Under the pieces are notes generated by a model. That model made no database searches, was not told the origin of the DNA, and worked only from the letters and a program-made list of their open reading frames with translations. Shown here piece by piece: positions 38,015 through 46,698 of a stretch of 64,000 bases of DNA; the first letter of the stretch is position 1, and each line of letters starts with the position of its first letter. The translations under genes were made by a program, and so were the position numbers. Source of the stretch: Hyphomicrobiales bacterium (GTDB taxonomy: Bacteria > Pseudomonadota > Alphaproteobacteria > Rhizobiales > Rhizobiaceae); NCBI GenBank assembly GCA_900470195.1, contig UEIJ01000023.1, positions 124,001 to 188,000 of the forward strand. Reading direction: 5' to 3'.

Positions 38015-38321
38015 TGGGAGCTCCTCTTGCAGCGCTTTCGGAACGCTCCCCGAAATTGGGGACAGATCGACGGCGCTTTATCTCTGGATATACTTTTCCA
38101 GCTTTCCGCTATCACGTCAGCGGAGGCAGGGGCCAATGCAGAATTTTGCATTCGCTATGCAGACTTTGCATGAGAAGAACCTAAAAGGAAGCTTTACCTC
38201 AAAGGAATCCCCGTTCATGCGGAGCAGTCATATCAAGTGACCTAAATCGCATTTGCAATTCTTCTCGCGTGGGTCCATCACCCCACTCTCAAACACTGGC
38301 TTGATTTGAAAAGGCTTCCCC
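38015..38321. promoter_or_regulatory. Divergent promoter region between peptide importer and dipeptidase
   Basis: This 307-bp gap has no plausible gene. It holds two near-identical imperfect palindromes in tandem, ATGCAGAATTTTGCAT (38136-38151) and ATGCAGACTTTGCAT (38157-38171), 21 bp start to start. A CCGCT...AGCGG repeat lies just upstream and a TCCCC/GGGGA dyad at 38047-38062. The two-turn repeat spacing fits cooperative regulator binding; no regulator gene is adjacent. Confidence 0.5.
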
Positions 38322-39362
38322 ATGGCGACAGAACAGAAGATACCCGTTTTTGATGGTCATAACGACGTGCTGTTGCGCCTATGGTCGTCAGATGCTTCCG
38401 CGCCAGAGAAGCGCTTTCTCGATGGCGAAAATGTCGGGCATATCGATCTTCCCCGCGCGCTGAAAGGCGGCCTGCGCGGCGGACTTTGCGCGGTTTATGT
38501 GCCCTCGCCTTCACGAGAACTCGATGCCAACGGCAATCTCGCGACGCCCAGCCAGACGGATGCCATGAAGGCAACGCTTGCCATGTCGGCAATCCTGCTA
38601 AAAATCGAACGAGCCTCTGAAGGCCGAGTTCGTGTCTGCCGCACAGCAGCGGATATACGTGAATCTTTCGCGAAAGGCATTTTCGCTTCGGTTTACCATA
38701 TCGAAGGTGTGGAGGCTTTCAGCGAAGACCTTGATGCCCTTTATGTTCTCCATGAAGCGGGCCTGAGAACATTGGGGCCCGTCTGGAGCCGCCCGAATAT
38801 TTTTGCCCACGGCATTCCCTTCCGCTTTCCCGCATCGCCAGATATCGGTCCCGGCCTCACGGATCATGGCAAAGCGCTCATCCGCGCCTGCAACGAACTT
38901 AAAGTCATGATCGACCTTTCTCACATGAACGAGAAAGGATTTTGGGATATTGCAGCGATCTCCGATGCGCCCCTCGTAGCATCTCATTCCAATGCTCACG
39001 CGCTTTGCCAGCAAAGCCGCAACCTGACCGACAAGCAACTTGACGCCATTCGTGACACCGGTGGCCTTGTCGGACTTAACTTTGGCGTCTCGTTCTTGCG
39101 CGAGGATGGCAAGCGCGATCCGAACACCGATCTTTCCGAACTTGTTCGTCACGCCGATTATATTGTCGAACGCATCGGGATCGACCATCTGGCGTTGGGC
39201 TCCGATTTCGACGGCACCACAATTTCGTCAACGCTACGCGATGTTGGCGATCTCCAGCTTGTCATCGAAGCATTCCGCAAGCATGGCTATGATGATGCTT
39301 CCATCGTCAAGCTGGCACATGGAAACTGGATCAATGTCCTTGAGCGGACATGGGGCGCTTGA
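38322..39362 (+). CDS. Membrane-dipeptidase family protein (peptidase M19)
   Basis: Zinc dipeptidase of the renal dipeptidase family, 346 residues. The metal-site motifs are all visible: His13-x-Asp15 (FDGHNDVLLRLW), Glu in YHIEGVEAF, His in IDLSHMNEKG, His in VASHSNAHA, and Asp in GSDFDG. M19 enzymes cleave dipeptides and often accept a D-residue at the C-terminal position. No signal peptide, so cytosolic. Divergent from the peptide importer, which suggests it cleaves imported dipeptides. Confidence 0.9.
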   Translation: MATEQKIPVFDGHNDVLLRLWSSDASAPEKRFLDGENVGHIDLPRALKGGLRGGLCAVYVPSPSRELDANGNLATPSQTDAMKATLAMSAILLKIERASEGRVRVCRTAADIRESFAKGIFASVYHIEGVEAFSEDLDALYVLHEAGLRTLGPVWSRPNIFAHGIPFRFPASPDIGPGLTDHGKALIRACNELKVMIDLSHMNEKGFWDIAAISDAPLVASHSNAHALCQQSRNLTDKQLDAIRDTGGLVGLNFGVSFLREDGKRDPNTDLSELVRHADYIVERIGIDHLALGSDFDGTTISSTLRDVGDLQLVIEAFRKHGYDDASIVKLAHGNWINVLERTWGA

Positions 39363-39380
39363 GGCCGCCTGAATAGAACA

Positions 39381-39405
39381 GATCTCACCCTTGAAGGGTG
39401 AGATC
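39381..39405. terminator. Bidirectional terminator hairpin overlapping the 39385 stop
   Basis: GATCTCACCCTT (39381-39392) and AAGGGTGAGATC (39394-39405) form a perfect palindromic hairpin between two convergent genes. It includes the last codons of the minus-strand gene. No clear T-run. Confidence 0.65.
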
Positions 39406-39711
39406 GAAGACGTGATGGTGGATATGACCATCGAACATCTCGAGGAGACCCTTTGTGGCCTCACGGCTTTGATATCGCACAGGTGACGCAAGCGCCTCCG
39501 CCAAAGCCTCCCTGTTGTCATACTTGGTCCAAAGCACCATCGGGTAGGCCGGGGCACCTTCATCGCGTTCGACCGCGTAAAGAACGCGCACTTCCCTGAT
39601 ACCGGGAAAGTCGAGCCACATTGGCATGAGGATATCCGCGACATAAGCTTTGAACGCATCCTCGCGTCCGGCATGGATGGCGCCTTCAAAAAAGGCCTGT
39701 CTGATAATCAT
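39385..39711 (-). CDS. Small dimeric alpha/beta-barrel-like protein, function unknown
   Basis: 108 residues, not recognised as a named protein. The length, the N-terminal strand MIIRQAFFEGAIHAGREDAF, a central PMVLWTKYDNREALAEALASP and the C-terminal strand GHIHHHVFDLTL suggest a ferredoxin-like dimeric alpha+beta barrel (EthD/NIPSNAP/monooxygenase-type small fold). It lies 9 bp after the 2-hydroxyacid dehydrogenase, so it is probably part of that importer-linked operon and may act on the same substrate. The histidine cluster HIHHH near the C-terminus is a possible ligand site. Confidence 0.7.
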   Translation of the reverse strand: MIIRQAFFEGAIHAGREDAFKAYVADILMPMWLDFPGIREVRVLYAVERDEGAPAYPMVLWTKYDNREALAEALASPVRYQSREATKGLLEMFDGHIHHHVFDLTLQG

Positions 39712-39720
39712 GGAAATAAC

Positions 39721-40671
39721 TCAGTTTACCTGGGTCGGCGGAACATCGCCGGAGAAATATGCTGCGAGATTGGCTAGCACCAGTTCTCCCATTCCGACAC
39801 GTGTTTCGACCGTTGCGCTGCCCTGATGCGGCATCAGCACCGTATTTGGTGCGGTCAGAAAATCAGCTCTGATCGTGGGCTCGTCGACGAAAACGTCAAG
39901 CCCGGCACCAGCAATGGTACCTTCATTCAAAGCGGCCAGAAGCGCATCTTCGTCAACGACACTGCCTCGAGCCACATTGATCAGATAACCTTTGCTTCCA
40001 AGCGCTGCGAGAACATCCGCATTCACGATATTCGCCGTTGATGGGTTTGCGGCGACACAGACCGCCAGCACGTCGCTTTGTTGTGCAAGTTCGACGGGCG
40101 TGGCATGCGCAATCCAGTTTGTACCGGCTACAGGCGAGCGGTTCCAGTAATGCACTTCCATGCCGAATGCTTCCGCGCGTCGTGCAAACGACTTTCCAAT
40201 CTGGCCGAGGCCCAGAACACCGACCCGCTTACCTTTCGGGCTTATCCCGAGAGAAAATGCCTCCCGACGGGCCCATCTACCTTCCCTTACAAATCGGTCG
40301 CCCGCAACGACATGGCGCATTACCGCGAGCATAAGAGCAATGCCGGTATCGGCGACATCGTCGGTCAGAACGCCTGGCGTAGTGCTGACATGAACGTTGC
40401 GACGGCGTGCAAAAGCGAGGTCAACCTTATCCGTTCCCACACCGTTGATTGCAATTAGGCCAAGCGACGGCAAACGTTCCATCCACTCGTTGGAAAGCCC
40501 TGTTCCGCCCCCAGTGACAACAGCACGTATGGTGCCGAGAGCCGCATCGATAGCCGCGCTGTCTTCCGGTTTATACAGGCGAAGAACCTTGTAAGCTGCG
40601 TCCAGTCGCTCTTCGATCAACGGCATCAAAGGCTCGATGAGCAGAACTTCGTTCGTCACTTCAAACTCCAT
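39721..40671 (-). CDS. D-isomer-specific 2-hydroxyacid dehydrogenase
   Basis: NAD(P)-dependent cytosolic enzyme, 316 residues, reducing a 2-oxo acid (glyoxylate/hydroxypyruvate type) or the reverse. The nucleotide fold is VGVLGLGQIGKSFARRAEAFG. The catalytic Arg (NVARGSVVDEDAL), Glu (FVDEPTIRA) and His (LMPHQGSATVET) are all present. Same direction as, and 20 bp after, the ATPase gene of the PAAT importer, so the importer may bring in a hydroxy- or oxo-acid. Confidence 0.9.
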   Translation of the reverse strand: MEFEVTNEVLLIEPLMPLIEERLDAAYKVLRLYKPEDSAAIDAALGTIRAVVTGGGTGLSNEWMERLPSLGLIAINGVGTDKVDLAFARRRNVHVSTTPGVLTDDVADTGIALMLAVMRHVVAGDRFVREGRWARREAFSLGISPKGKRVGVLGLGQIGKSFARRAEAFGMEVHYWNRSPVAGTNWIAHATPVELAQQSDVLAVCVAANPSTANIVNADVLAALGSKGYLINVARGSVVDEDALLAALNEGTIAGAGLDVFVDEPTIRADFLTAPNTVLMPHQGSATVETRVGMGELVLANLAAYFSGDVPPTQVN

Positions 40672-40691
40672 TGGTAAATTATTGGAGGCAA

Positions 40692-41471
40692 TCAGGAAAT
40701 CTGCCCGATAAATGCCTTTGTTCGCTCATGTTTCGGATTACTGAAAAATTCCTCCGGCTTCGCCATTTCGAGGATTTGTCCCTGATCCATAAAGATGACG
40801 CGGTCAGCCACCTGTCGCGCAAAGCCCATTTCATGCGTAACGCACAGCATGGTCATGCCCTCCTTGGCGAGATCAATCATCGTGTCCAGCACTTCCTTGA
40901 CCATTTCGGGATCGAGCGCCGAAGTCGGCTCATCGAAAAGCATGATCTTGGGGTTCATGCAGAGCGCACGCGCAATTGCCACACGCTGTTGCTGTCCGCC
41001 GGAAAGCTGGGCCGGATATTTATCCGCCTGTTCAGGAATGCGGACGCGCTCAAGATACTTGCGTGCGGTCTTTTCTGCTTCCGCTTTCGAAACGCCACGC
41101 ACTTTCATCGGTGCCAAAGTGCAATTCTCAAGAACAGTCATATGCGGAAAGAGGTTGAACTGCTGGAAAACCATACCGGTTTCCTGCCGCACGATGTCTA
41201 CGTTCTTACCACCCGCAGTCAGGTCGTGACCGTCGACAACGATGCGGCCCTCCTGAATGGTCTCCAATTGGTTGATGCAGCGGATAAGAGTCGACTTTCC
41301 TGAGCCAGACGGGCCGCAAATCACGATACGTTCACCGCGAGCCACAGTCAGGTTGATATCCCTGAGTGCGTGATACGTGCCATACCACTTGTTCACCCCC
41401 TGCATAAGCACTGCAGAACCGGAAGCGTCCTGCTGTACCGCGTTCGCCGTTCCCTGAGCCATCTGGTTCAT
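40692..41471 (-). CDS. Polar-amino-acid-type ABC ATPase (GlnQ/AapP-like)
   Basis: Cytoplasmic ATPase, about 259 residues. Walker [27 protein letters not shown], signature LSGGQQQR, Walker [15 protein letters not shown], switch [15 protein letters not shown]. The conserved core begins about residue 20, after a Gln/Ala-rich leader. ATG 41471 has only a weak ribosome site; ATG 41462 is an alternative. The in-frame stretch to 41588 overlaps the binding-protein gene and is rejected. Confidence 0.9.
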   Translation of the reverse strand: MNQMAQGTANAVQQDASGSAVLMQGVNKWYGTYHALRDINLTVARGERIVICGPSGSGKSTLIRCINQLETIQEGRIVVDGHDLTAGGKNVDIVRQETGMVFQQFNLFPHMTVLENCTLAPMKVRGVSKAEAEKTARKYLERVRIPEQADKYPAQLSGGQQQRVAIARALCMNPKIMLFDEPTSALDPEMVKEVLDTMIDLAKEGMTMLCVTHEMGFARQVADRVIFMDQGQILEMAKPEEFFSNPKHERTKAFIGQIS

Positions 41472-41499
41472 GTCGAGAAACTCACTTTCGTGGACTGGA

Positions 41500-41531
41500 C
41501 CGCCACGCCAGCCGGATGACGGGCGTGGCGG
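41500..41531 (-). other. Intercistronic hairpin after PAAT binding-protein gene
   Basis: Perfect 10-bp arms CCGCCACGCC (41500-41509) and GGCGTGGCGG (41522-41531) around a 12-nt loop, between binding-protein stop and ATPase start. No U-tract. Confidence 0.55.
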
Positions 41532-41542
41532 CTCCAAAGAGC

Positions 41543-42343
41543 TTACTTTGCCTGGGAAACAAAATCCGGCAGTGGCGCGCCGAGCCACTTCTCATGAATC
41601 TTGTTCAGTTCGCCGTCGCTCTTCACCTTTTCAATGAACTTGTTGACGAATTCGAGCATTTCCGTCGAGCCCTTGCGAACAGCGATGCCCTGTACCTGCT
41701 GGCTCAACTGCATTTTCTGATCGTAGCGACCCGGAGCAGCTTTTTCGATCTCAGCCGCCACAACATTGGAGAGACCGATCAGTTCAACCTGACCGGAAAG
41801 CAAGGCCTGCACTGCGCTTGCATCGTCGTCGAAGCGGCGGATGTTGGCATCCTTCGGCGCAACTTTGGTGACTGCCGTATCCTGCGTCGAAGCGCGCGCG
41901 ACGCCGATGGTCTTGCCGGAAAGATCCTCCGGCTTTGCGACTGCAACATCTTTCGGTCCGAATACGCCGATCGAAATCCCGGCATAAGGCTGAGAGAAGT
42001 CAACACTCTTGGCGCGCTCCTCGGTGATGCCCAGCGAGGCAACCAGGACATCAACCTGACCGCTCTGCAGATACGGGATACGGTTCGGTCCGGTAACCGG
42101 CACGATCTGAGCTTCTACACCAAGTTCCTTTGCCAGCAGCTTCGCCACATCGGCGTCATAGCCATCCGGTTCGTTGCTGGTGTTCATGATGCCAAATGGT
42201 GGAAAATCGACCAGCATGCCGATCTTGATTTTCCCGGCGGACTTGATGCCGTCGACCGTCTGCGCGAATGCCGCAGGTGCCAATACAGTTGCGAGAGCGC
42301 CTGCACCAATAAAGGCCATAGCCAAACGTCGGGTGATATTCAT
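41543..42343 (-). CDS. Polar-amino-acid-type ABC substrate-binding protein
   Basis: Periplasmic receptor, 266 residues. Signal peptide [19 protein letters not shown], then a SBP_bac_3 domain ([57 protein letters not shown]). The usual amino-acid carboxylate-binding Arg region reads [17 protein letters not shown]. Lies between permease and ATPase genes of the same importer. The ligand may be a non-standard compound, given LacI-type control and a hydroxyacid dehydrogenase in the operon. Confidence 0.9.
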   Translation of the reverse strand: MNITRRLAMAFIGAGALATVLAPAAFAQTVDGIKSAGKIKIGMLVDFPPFGIMNTSNEPDGYDADVAKLLAKELGVEAQIVPVTGPNRIPYLQSGQVDVLVASLGITEERAKSVDFSQPYAGISIGVFGPKDVAVAKPEDLSGKTIGVARASTQDTAVTKVAPKDANIRRFDDDASAVQALLSGQVELIGLSNVVAAEIEKAAPGRYDQKMQLSQQVQGIAVRKGSTEMLEFVNKFIEKVKSDGELNKIHEKWLGAPLPDFVSQAK

Positions 42344-42458
42344 GTTTTTTCCTTCCCTATGAAGGCCGGTCTCCTCACCGGCACCATTTCTTGTCTTTCA
42401 GAGCAATTCCGTCATTTCACACCTGGCCGGAAATGCTGATCGTCTTCCCCAGCCCCCA

Positions 42459-43115
42459 TTACCGAGCCGTAGCGCGAGAAAACCTCGTTTCCATGCGGCG
42501 CGCCAAGATGGACAGCGGCCAGCATAGGACAAAATAGACGGCCGCCACTGTGCCAAAAACCATGAACGGGCTGAATGTCGCGTTGTTGATGATCTGACCT
42601 TGTCGCGTCAGTTCCGTAAAACCGATGATCGCGGCAAGGGACGTCCCCTTGATGAGCTGCACAAGAAAGCCCACCGTCGGCGCAACCGATATGCGCGCAG
42701 CTTGCGGCAGGATCACATAGCGCATGCGGTTATAATAGCGCAGCCCAAGGGCGGTCGCAGCTTCGCGCTGGCCCGGCGGCACGGCATCAATACAGCCGCG
42801 CCAGATCTCGCCCAGAAAAGCGCTCGCATGCAAAGTGAGTGCAATCGTCGCTGCGATCCAAGGATTGATACCCAGGCCAAAAATATTGAGGCCGAAGAAC
42901 ACCAGAAAGAGCTGCATAAGCAGCGGAGTTCCCTGAAACAGCCTGATGAAGCCAAGCGCAATGTAACGTGGAACGCGCGCGTCTGACACACGCATCAGCG
43001 CGACAAGCAATCCCCCGACACCGCCGCCCACAAAGGCAATGGCGGAAAGAGCAATGGTCCACTGCGCTGCATATACGATGATGAGAAATTCGTTCCAGCC
43101 AAAAGGTCTGATCAT
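42459..43115 (-). CDS. Polar-amino-acid-type ABC permease (second)
   Basis: Inner-membrane permease, 218 residues, His/Glu/Gln/Arg family. N-terminal AAQWTIALSAIAFVGGGVGG, FQGTPLLMQLFLVFFGLNIF, and coupling loop GQREAATALGLRYYNRMRYVILPQA. It follows the other permease after 9 bp. The 115-bp gap to the binding-protein gene shows no strong hairpin. Confidence 0.92.
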   Translation of the reverse strand: MIRPFGWNEFLIIVYAAQWTIALSAIAFVGGGVGGLLVALMRVSDARVPRYIALGFIRLFQGTPLLMQLFLVFFGLNIFGLGINPWIAATIALTLHASAFLGEIWRGCIDAVPPGQREAATALGLRYYNRMRYVILPQAARISVAPTVGFLVQLIKGTSLAAIIGFTELTRQGQIINNATFSPFMVFGTVAAVYFVLCWPLSILARRMETRFSRATAR

Positions 43116-43124
43116 GGTCTGCTC

Positions 43125-43793
43125 CTATCGGCTCAACGGGTATTTGAAGGTCACCTTCTCGATCAACGAGAAAATGGCAGAGAAACCGATGGACATGACG
43201 AGATACATGACCGTGATAACGATGTAGACTTCAAAGCTCGCGAATGTCGCTGATTGCAGATCGTTACCCGCAGCTGCGAGTTCATTGGCAGAAATGACCG
43301 ACACAACGCTCGAGGTCAGCATCAGATAGATGAACTGGCTGGTAAGCGAAGGATAAACCGTCCGCAAAGCGGGCTTCATGATGACGTAGCGGAATACCTG
43401 AAGCTTGGAGAGACCAAGCGCTGTTCCAGCTTCCACCTGGCCTTTATGAATGGATTCAATGCCTGCGCGAATAATCTCCGTGCCATAGGCACCGAAATTT
43501 ACCACCAGCGCGAGAAGCGCAGCACTATTGGGCGACAGGCGCAAACCGGCAGAAGGCAATCCGAAGAAGATGAAGAAAATCTGCACCAGAAACGGTGTGT
43601 TGCGAATGACTTCGATATAAGCATCGATGACGAAGCGCACCGGCTTCGATCCTGACGTCTTACCGACCGCGCAGATGATCGAGACGATCAAGCCGAGCAC
43701 CATGGCTACGCAGGAAAGCTGAATTGTCTGCAATGCACCGACAAGCAACTTATCCATCGACGCGAAAACGGGCGCGAAGTTGAAACTATACAA
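43125..43793 (-). CDS. Polar-amino-acid-type ABC permease (first), TTG start
   Basis: Inner-membrane permease, 222 residues: LLVGALQTIQLSCVAMVLG, VIRNTPFLVQIFFIFFGLP, and the loop KGQVEAGTALGLSKLQVFRY. The start is a TTG at 43793, giving (M)YSFNFAPVFASMDKLLVG, which aligns with this family; GGGAGG lies 7 nt upstream. The ATG at 43757 has no ribosome site, and a longer frame to 43889 would read across the palindrome. First gene of the importer operon. Confidence 0.85.
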   Translation of the reverse strand: MYSFNFAPVFASMDKLLVGALQTIQLSCVAMVLGLIVSIICAVGKTSGSKPVRFVIDAYIEVIRNTPFLVQIFFIFFGLPSAGLRLSPNSAALLALVVNFGAYGTEIIRAGIESIHKGQVEAGTALGLSKLQVFRYVIMKPALRTVYPSLTSQFIYLMLTSSVVSVISANELAAAGNDLQSATFASFEVYIVITVMYLVMSIGFSAIFSLIEKVTFKYPLSR

Positions 43794-43841
43794 TGCCGAA
43801 CCTCCCGGTATGCAGTTTGCGCCAACTTTCCTCCCGTCGGC

Positions 43842-43869
43842 AACCAATTTAGATCGATCTAAATTGGTT
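43842..43869. promoter_or_regulatory. Perfect 28-bp palindrome, probable LacI-family operator
   Basis: Each half reads AACCAATTTAGATC to the centre GATC/GATC axis, and the reverse complement is perfect over 28 bp. It sits 48 bp before the importer's TTG start and 27 bp after the LacI-family gene. An even palindrome with central CG is the usual LacI-family operator form, so the local LacI protein probably represses the importer from here. Confidence 0.8.
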
Positions 43870-43896
43870 TGATGCCATTCGTCAATCAAATTCGGA

Positions 43897-44931
43897 TCAG
43901 ATGATCGACGCTCTTATCGGTACACAGGACTGTCGAACCTGCAAAAATGTTTCACTGACAATTCGCTCGGCCTGCTTTTCCGGATTTGCCAAACGGGACA
44001 GAAGCAGCGTGGCGGCATTCTGGCCCACGGTAACGGGCCGGGTTGAAACAGAACTCAAGCGGGGCCGCGTCGCCTCCGCGTCGCTTACGTCATCGAAGCC
44101 GATCAAAGAAAAGTCCTCCCCAACTTTTCTTCCGCAATCATAAAGGCCTGCCGAAAGGCCTAGCGCAACCACGTCATTGAAACAGATTGCAGCTGTCGGC
44201 GCTCGTCCCTCCTCAAAAAGTAACGGCGCAGCTTTGGCAATTTCTGGCATCGTATGCGGCAAGCAAACAATCATCCCGGGATCAAGGCTTTGTTGTTGCA
44301 TCGCATCTCGAAAACCTTCGACACGTTCGCGATATGCTGAATGGACCGGCCCATGCACAGCAAAGGCGATCGTCCTGTGCCCCAGCTGGGCGAGATGATT
44401 GACCGCCTGTCGCATGCCGCCTGCGTAATCAACGCCGGCGTAGTCAATCCGGTCTGTTACTTGGCGTAACACCTGAACCACCGGCAAGCCCCAGTCCACA
44501 AACTGCTCAATGAATTCAGGCGCCGTTTCTGCCGTCAGCGATACAATCACGCCATCCACCCCGTGCTCACGCATACGTTGCATGAGAGTGGTTTGATTGG
44601 CAAAATTCTCGTGACTGTTTGCGAGAAGAACGACCAGCCCAGCCTCACCTACAACGCTGTCTATTCCAGAAAGCAATTCACCGTAAAACGGATTGCCGAG
44701 GGTCGGCACGATGACCCCAACCGTATTCGACCTTTCCGCCCGGAGACTGGCAGCACCCATGTTGTAGACGTAGCCCAACTCCTGCAGGGCTTTTTCAACT
44801 TTCTCGCGTGTCGCTGCTCCCACCAGGGGACTTTTGCGAATGACGAGCGAAGCCGTCGCGCGTGATACATTGGCGTGGCGCGCCACATCCAAAAGCGTAG
44901 CGCGACTTTTCCTGCGATCGTCACTCGGCAT
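43897..44931 (-). CDS. LacI-family transcriptional regulator
   Basis: 344-residue regulator from ATG 44931 (AGGTG upstream; an in-frame start at 44949 is less likely). Helix-turn-helix LLDVARHANVSRATASLVIRK and hinge region LGYVYNMGAASLR precede a sugar-binding-like sensor domain (VGVIVPTLGNPFYGELLSGID, ICFNDVVALGLSAGLYD, IGFDDVSDAEATRPRLSSV). Upstream of and co-directional with the PAAT importer. A sub-palindrome ATCGAT within AAATTGATCGATTTT lies about 20 bp before its start and may be an autoregulatory site. Confidence 0.9.
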   Translation of the reverse strand: MPSDDRRKSRATLLDVARHANVSRATASLVIRKSPLVGAATREKVEKALQELGYVYNMGAASLRAERSNTVGVIVPTLGNPFYGELLSGIDSVVGEAGLVVLLANSHENFANQTTLMQRMREHGVDGVIVSLTAETAPEFIEQFVDWGLPVVQVLRQVTDRIDYAGVDYAGGMRQAVNHLAQLGHRTIAFAVHGPVHSAYRERVEGFRDAMQQQSLDPGMIVCLPHTMPEIAKAAPLLFEEGRAPTAAICFNDVVALGLSAGLYDCGRKVGEDFSLIGFDDVSDAEATRPRLSSVSTRPVTVGQNAATLLLSRLANPEKQAERIVSETFLQVRQSCVPIRASII

Positions 44932-45329
44932 AAGTTCACCTGCCTGCAAATTGATCGATTTTCCAGCCTGGTTGAGAGAAATTCAGCAAACCGGCCAGAT
45001 TCGAAAGGAACATATATCAGTTCAGTCCGCCGCATTGGTCAATCCGTCGGTCGACAAACCTGCAATCATCATATGAGAATGGGGTGGGGCGGCATTCGCA
45101 ACCGTTAATTATACACATGTTCTACGCGCGATTATCACTTGCCTTTCGTTTTTTTTCATTTCGCATACTATCGTTTTCGTATTTATTCTGCCATGGGAAG
45201 AATCGAAGGTTGATCCCCTGCAAAAAATTGCATTCATATAAGCGCAATGGATATATCGCAGATGCTGGAACTTTCGGACCCCATAAAGGCGCTCGAATGT
45301 TCCCGCGACCTAACACTTGAGGAGGAAAC
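44932..45329. promoter_or_regulatory. Divergent promoter region between LacI gene and ugpB
   Basis: This 398-bp gap shows no convincing gene. It is T-rich in its middle (45140-45190). A sigma70-like TTGCAT-N17-ATATAT (45228-45256) could drive ugpB with a leader of about 65 nt. I did not find a clear pair of Pho-box repeats (CTGTCAT-type), although ugp genes are usually phosphate-starvation controlled. Confidence 0.4.
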
Positions 45330-46631
45330 ATGCTTATCCGTCTGATCACGACTTCGGCGCTGACAAGCGCCCTCGCCCTCACCATCGGTTCGCAGGCTTT
45401 CGCCCAGACGGAACTGGAGTGGTGGCACGGCATGACCGGTGCCAACAATGAAATGGTCAACGAACTCTCTAAAGAGTTCAACGAAAGCCAGAGCGAATAC
45501 AAGATCGTTCCCGTGTACAAGGGAACCTATCCCGAAACGCTGAATGCCGGCATCGCCGCGTTCCGTTCCAAGCAGCCACCGGCCATCCTTCAGGTGTTCG
45601 ACGCTGGCAGCGGCGTCATGATGGCTGCCGAAGGCGCCGTGGTGCCTGCTGCCGAAGTGTTGGAAAAGGGCGGCTTCAAGTTCGACAAGTCGCAATATCT
45701 GCCCGGCATCGTCGCTTACTACTCAAAGCCGGACGGCACCATGCTGTCCTTCCCTTACAATTCCTCGTCGCCGATCCTCTATTACAACAAGGACGCCTTC
45801 AAAAAGGCTGGCCTCGATGAAAACAATCCGCCGAAGACCTGGCCGGAAGTTTTCGAGGCTGCAAAGAAGATCAAGTCCAGCGGAGCGGCCCCGTGCGGTT
45901 TTACCTCTACATGGTTGACGTGGATTCAGACTGAAAACTTTGCTGCCTGGAACAACGTTCCTTACGGCACCAATGAAAACGGTCTTGGCGGCACCGATGT
46001 AAAGCTCGAAATCAATTCGCCGCTTTACATCCAGCACTTCCAGTCGATCGCCGATCTCGCGAAAGACGGCACGTTCCGTTACGGCGGACGCACATCGGAA
46101 GCCAAGCAGCTTTTCACCTCCGGTGAATGCGCAATGTTGACTGAATCCTCAGGCGGCCTTGGAGATGTCGTGAAGTCCGGCATCAACTACGGTATCGGCC
46201 AGCTGCCTTATTACGAAGGGCACGGCCCGCAGAACACGATACCTGGCGGTGCGGCCCTGTGGGTTTTCGCCGGTCTCAGCGACGAACAGTACAAGGGTAT
46301 TGCGGAATTCTTCAACTTCCTCTCGCAAACCAAAATCCAGGTCAAGTTGCACGAAAAGTCCGGCTATCTGCCGGTGACGCTCGCTGCTTATGAGGAAACC
46401 AAAAAGTCGGATTTTTATGAAAAGAACCCCGGCCGCGAAACGCCTATCCTCCAGATGATGGGCAAGGCCCCCACTGAAAACTCAAAGGGCGTGCGCCTCG
46501 TTAATCTGCCGCAAGTACGCGATATTCTGAACGAAGAATTCGAGGCCATGCTCGGGGGCAAGCAGGACGCGAAAGCTGCGCTTGAGAACGGCGTCAAGCG
46601 TGCTAACGACGCGATTGCCGCCGCTCAGTAA
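45330..46631 (+). CDS. ugpB: sn-Glycerol-3-phosphate ABC transporter, periplasmic binding protein
   Basis: Periplasmic receptor, 433 residues, with signal peptide (ALTIGSQAFA) and SBP_bac_1 fold. ELEWWHGMTGANNEMVNELSK, FPYNSSSPILYYNKDAFKKA, GFTSTWLTWIQTENFAAWN and ESSGGLGDVV are strongly conserved UgpB segments. Takes up glycerol-3-phosphate (and glycerophosphodiesters in E. coli). GAGGAGGAAAC precedes ATG 45330. First of ugpBAEC; a hairpin follows. Confidence 0.94.
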   Translation: MLIRLITTSALTSALALTIGSQAFAQTELEWWHGMTGANNEMVNELSKEFNESQSEYKIVPVYKGTYPETLNAGIAAFRSKQPPAILQVFDAGSGVMMAAEGAVVPAAEVLEKGGFKFDKSQYLPGIVAYYSKPDGTMLSFPYNSSSPILYYNKDAFKKAGLDENNPPKTWPEVFEAAKKIKSSGAAPCGFTSTWLTWIQTENFAAWNNVPYGTNENGLGGTDVKLEINSPLYIQHFQSIADLAKDGTFRYGGRTSEAKQLFTSGECAMLTESSGGLGDVVKSGINYGIGQLPYYEGHGPQNTIPGGAALWVFAGLSDEQYKGIAEFFNFLSQTKIQVKLHEKSGYLPVTLAAYEETKKSDFYEKNPGRETPILQMMGKAPTENSKGVRLVNLPQVRDILNEEFEAMLGGKQDAKAALENGVKRANDAIAAAQ

Positions 46632-46650
46632 TCGATCACATTGACACAAA

Positions 46651-46674
46651 GCCGCCTGCCATGTGGTAGGCGGC
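46651..46674 (+). other. Intercistronic hairpin between ugpB and ugpA
   Basis: GCCGCCTGCC (46651-46660) pairs with GGTAGGCGGC (46665-46674), one G-U, ATGT loop. No U-run; fits a ugpB mRNA stabiliser or partial terminator. Confidence 0.6.
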
Positions 46675-46698
46675 CTTGTCCCCACGAGGAAGCTCCCC

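Noticed and set aside
45084-45320. Small open frame of 78 codons before ugpB
   Set aside because: No ribosome site, aromatic- and Arg-rich translation, and it overlaps the promoter region.
44932-45329. Pho box upstream of ugpB
   Set aside because: Expected from ugp biology, but I could not find two spaced CTGTCAT-like repeats by eye.
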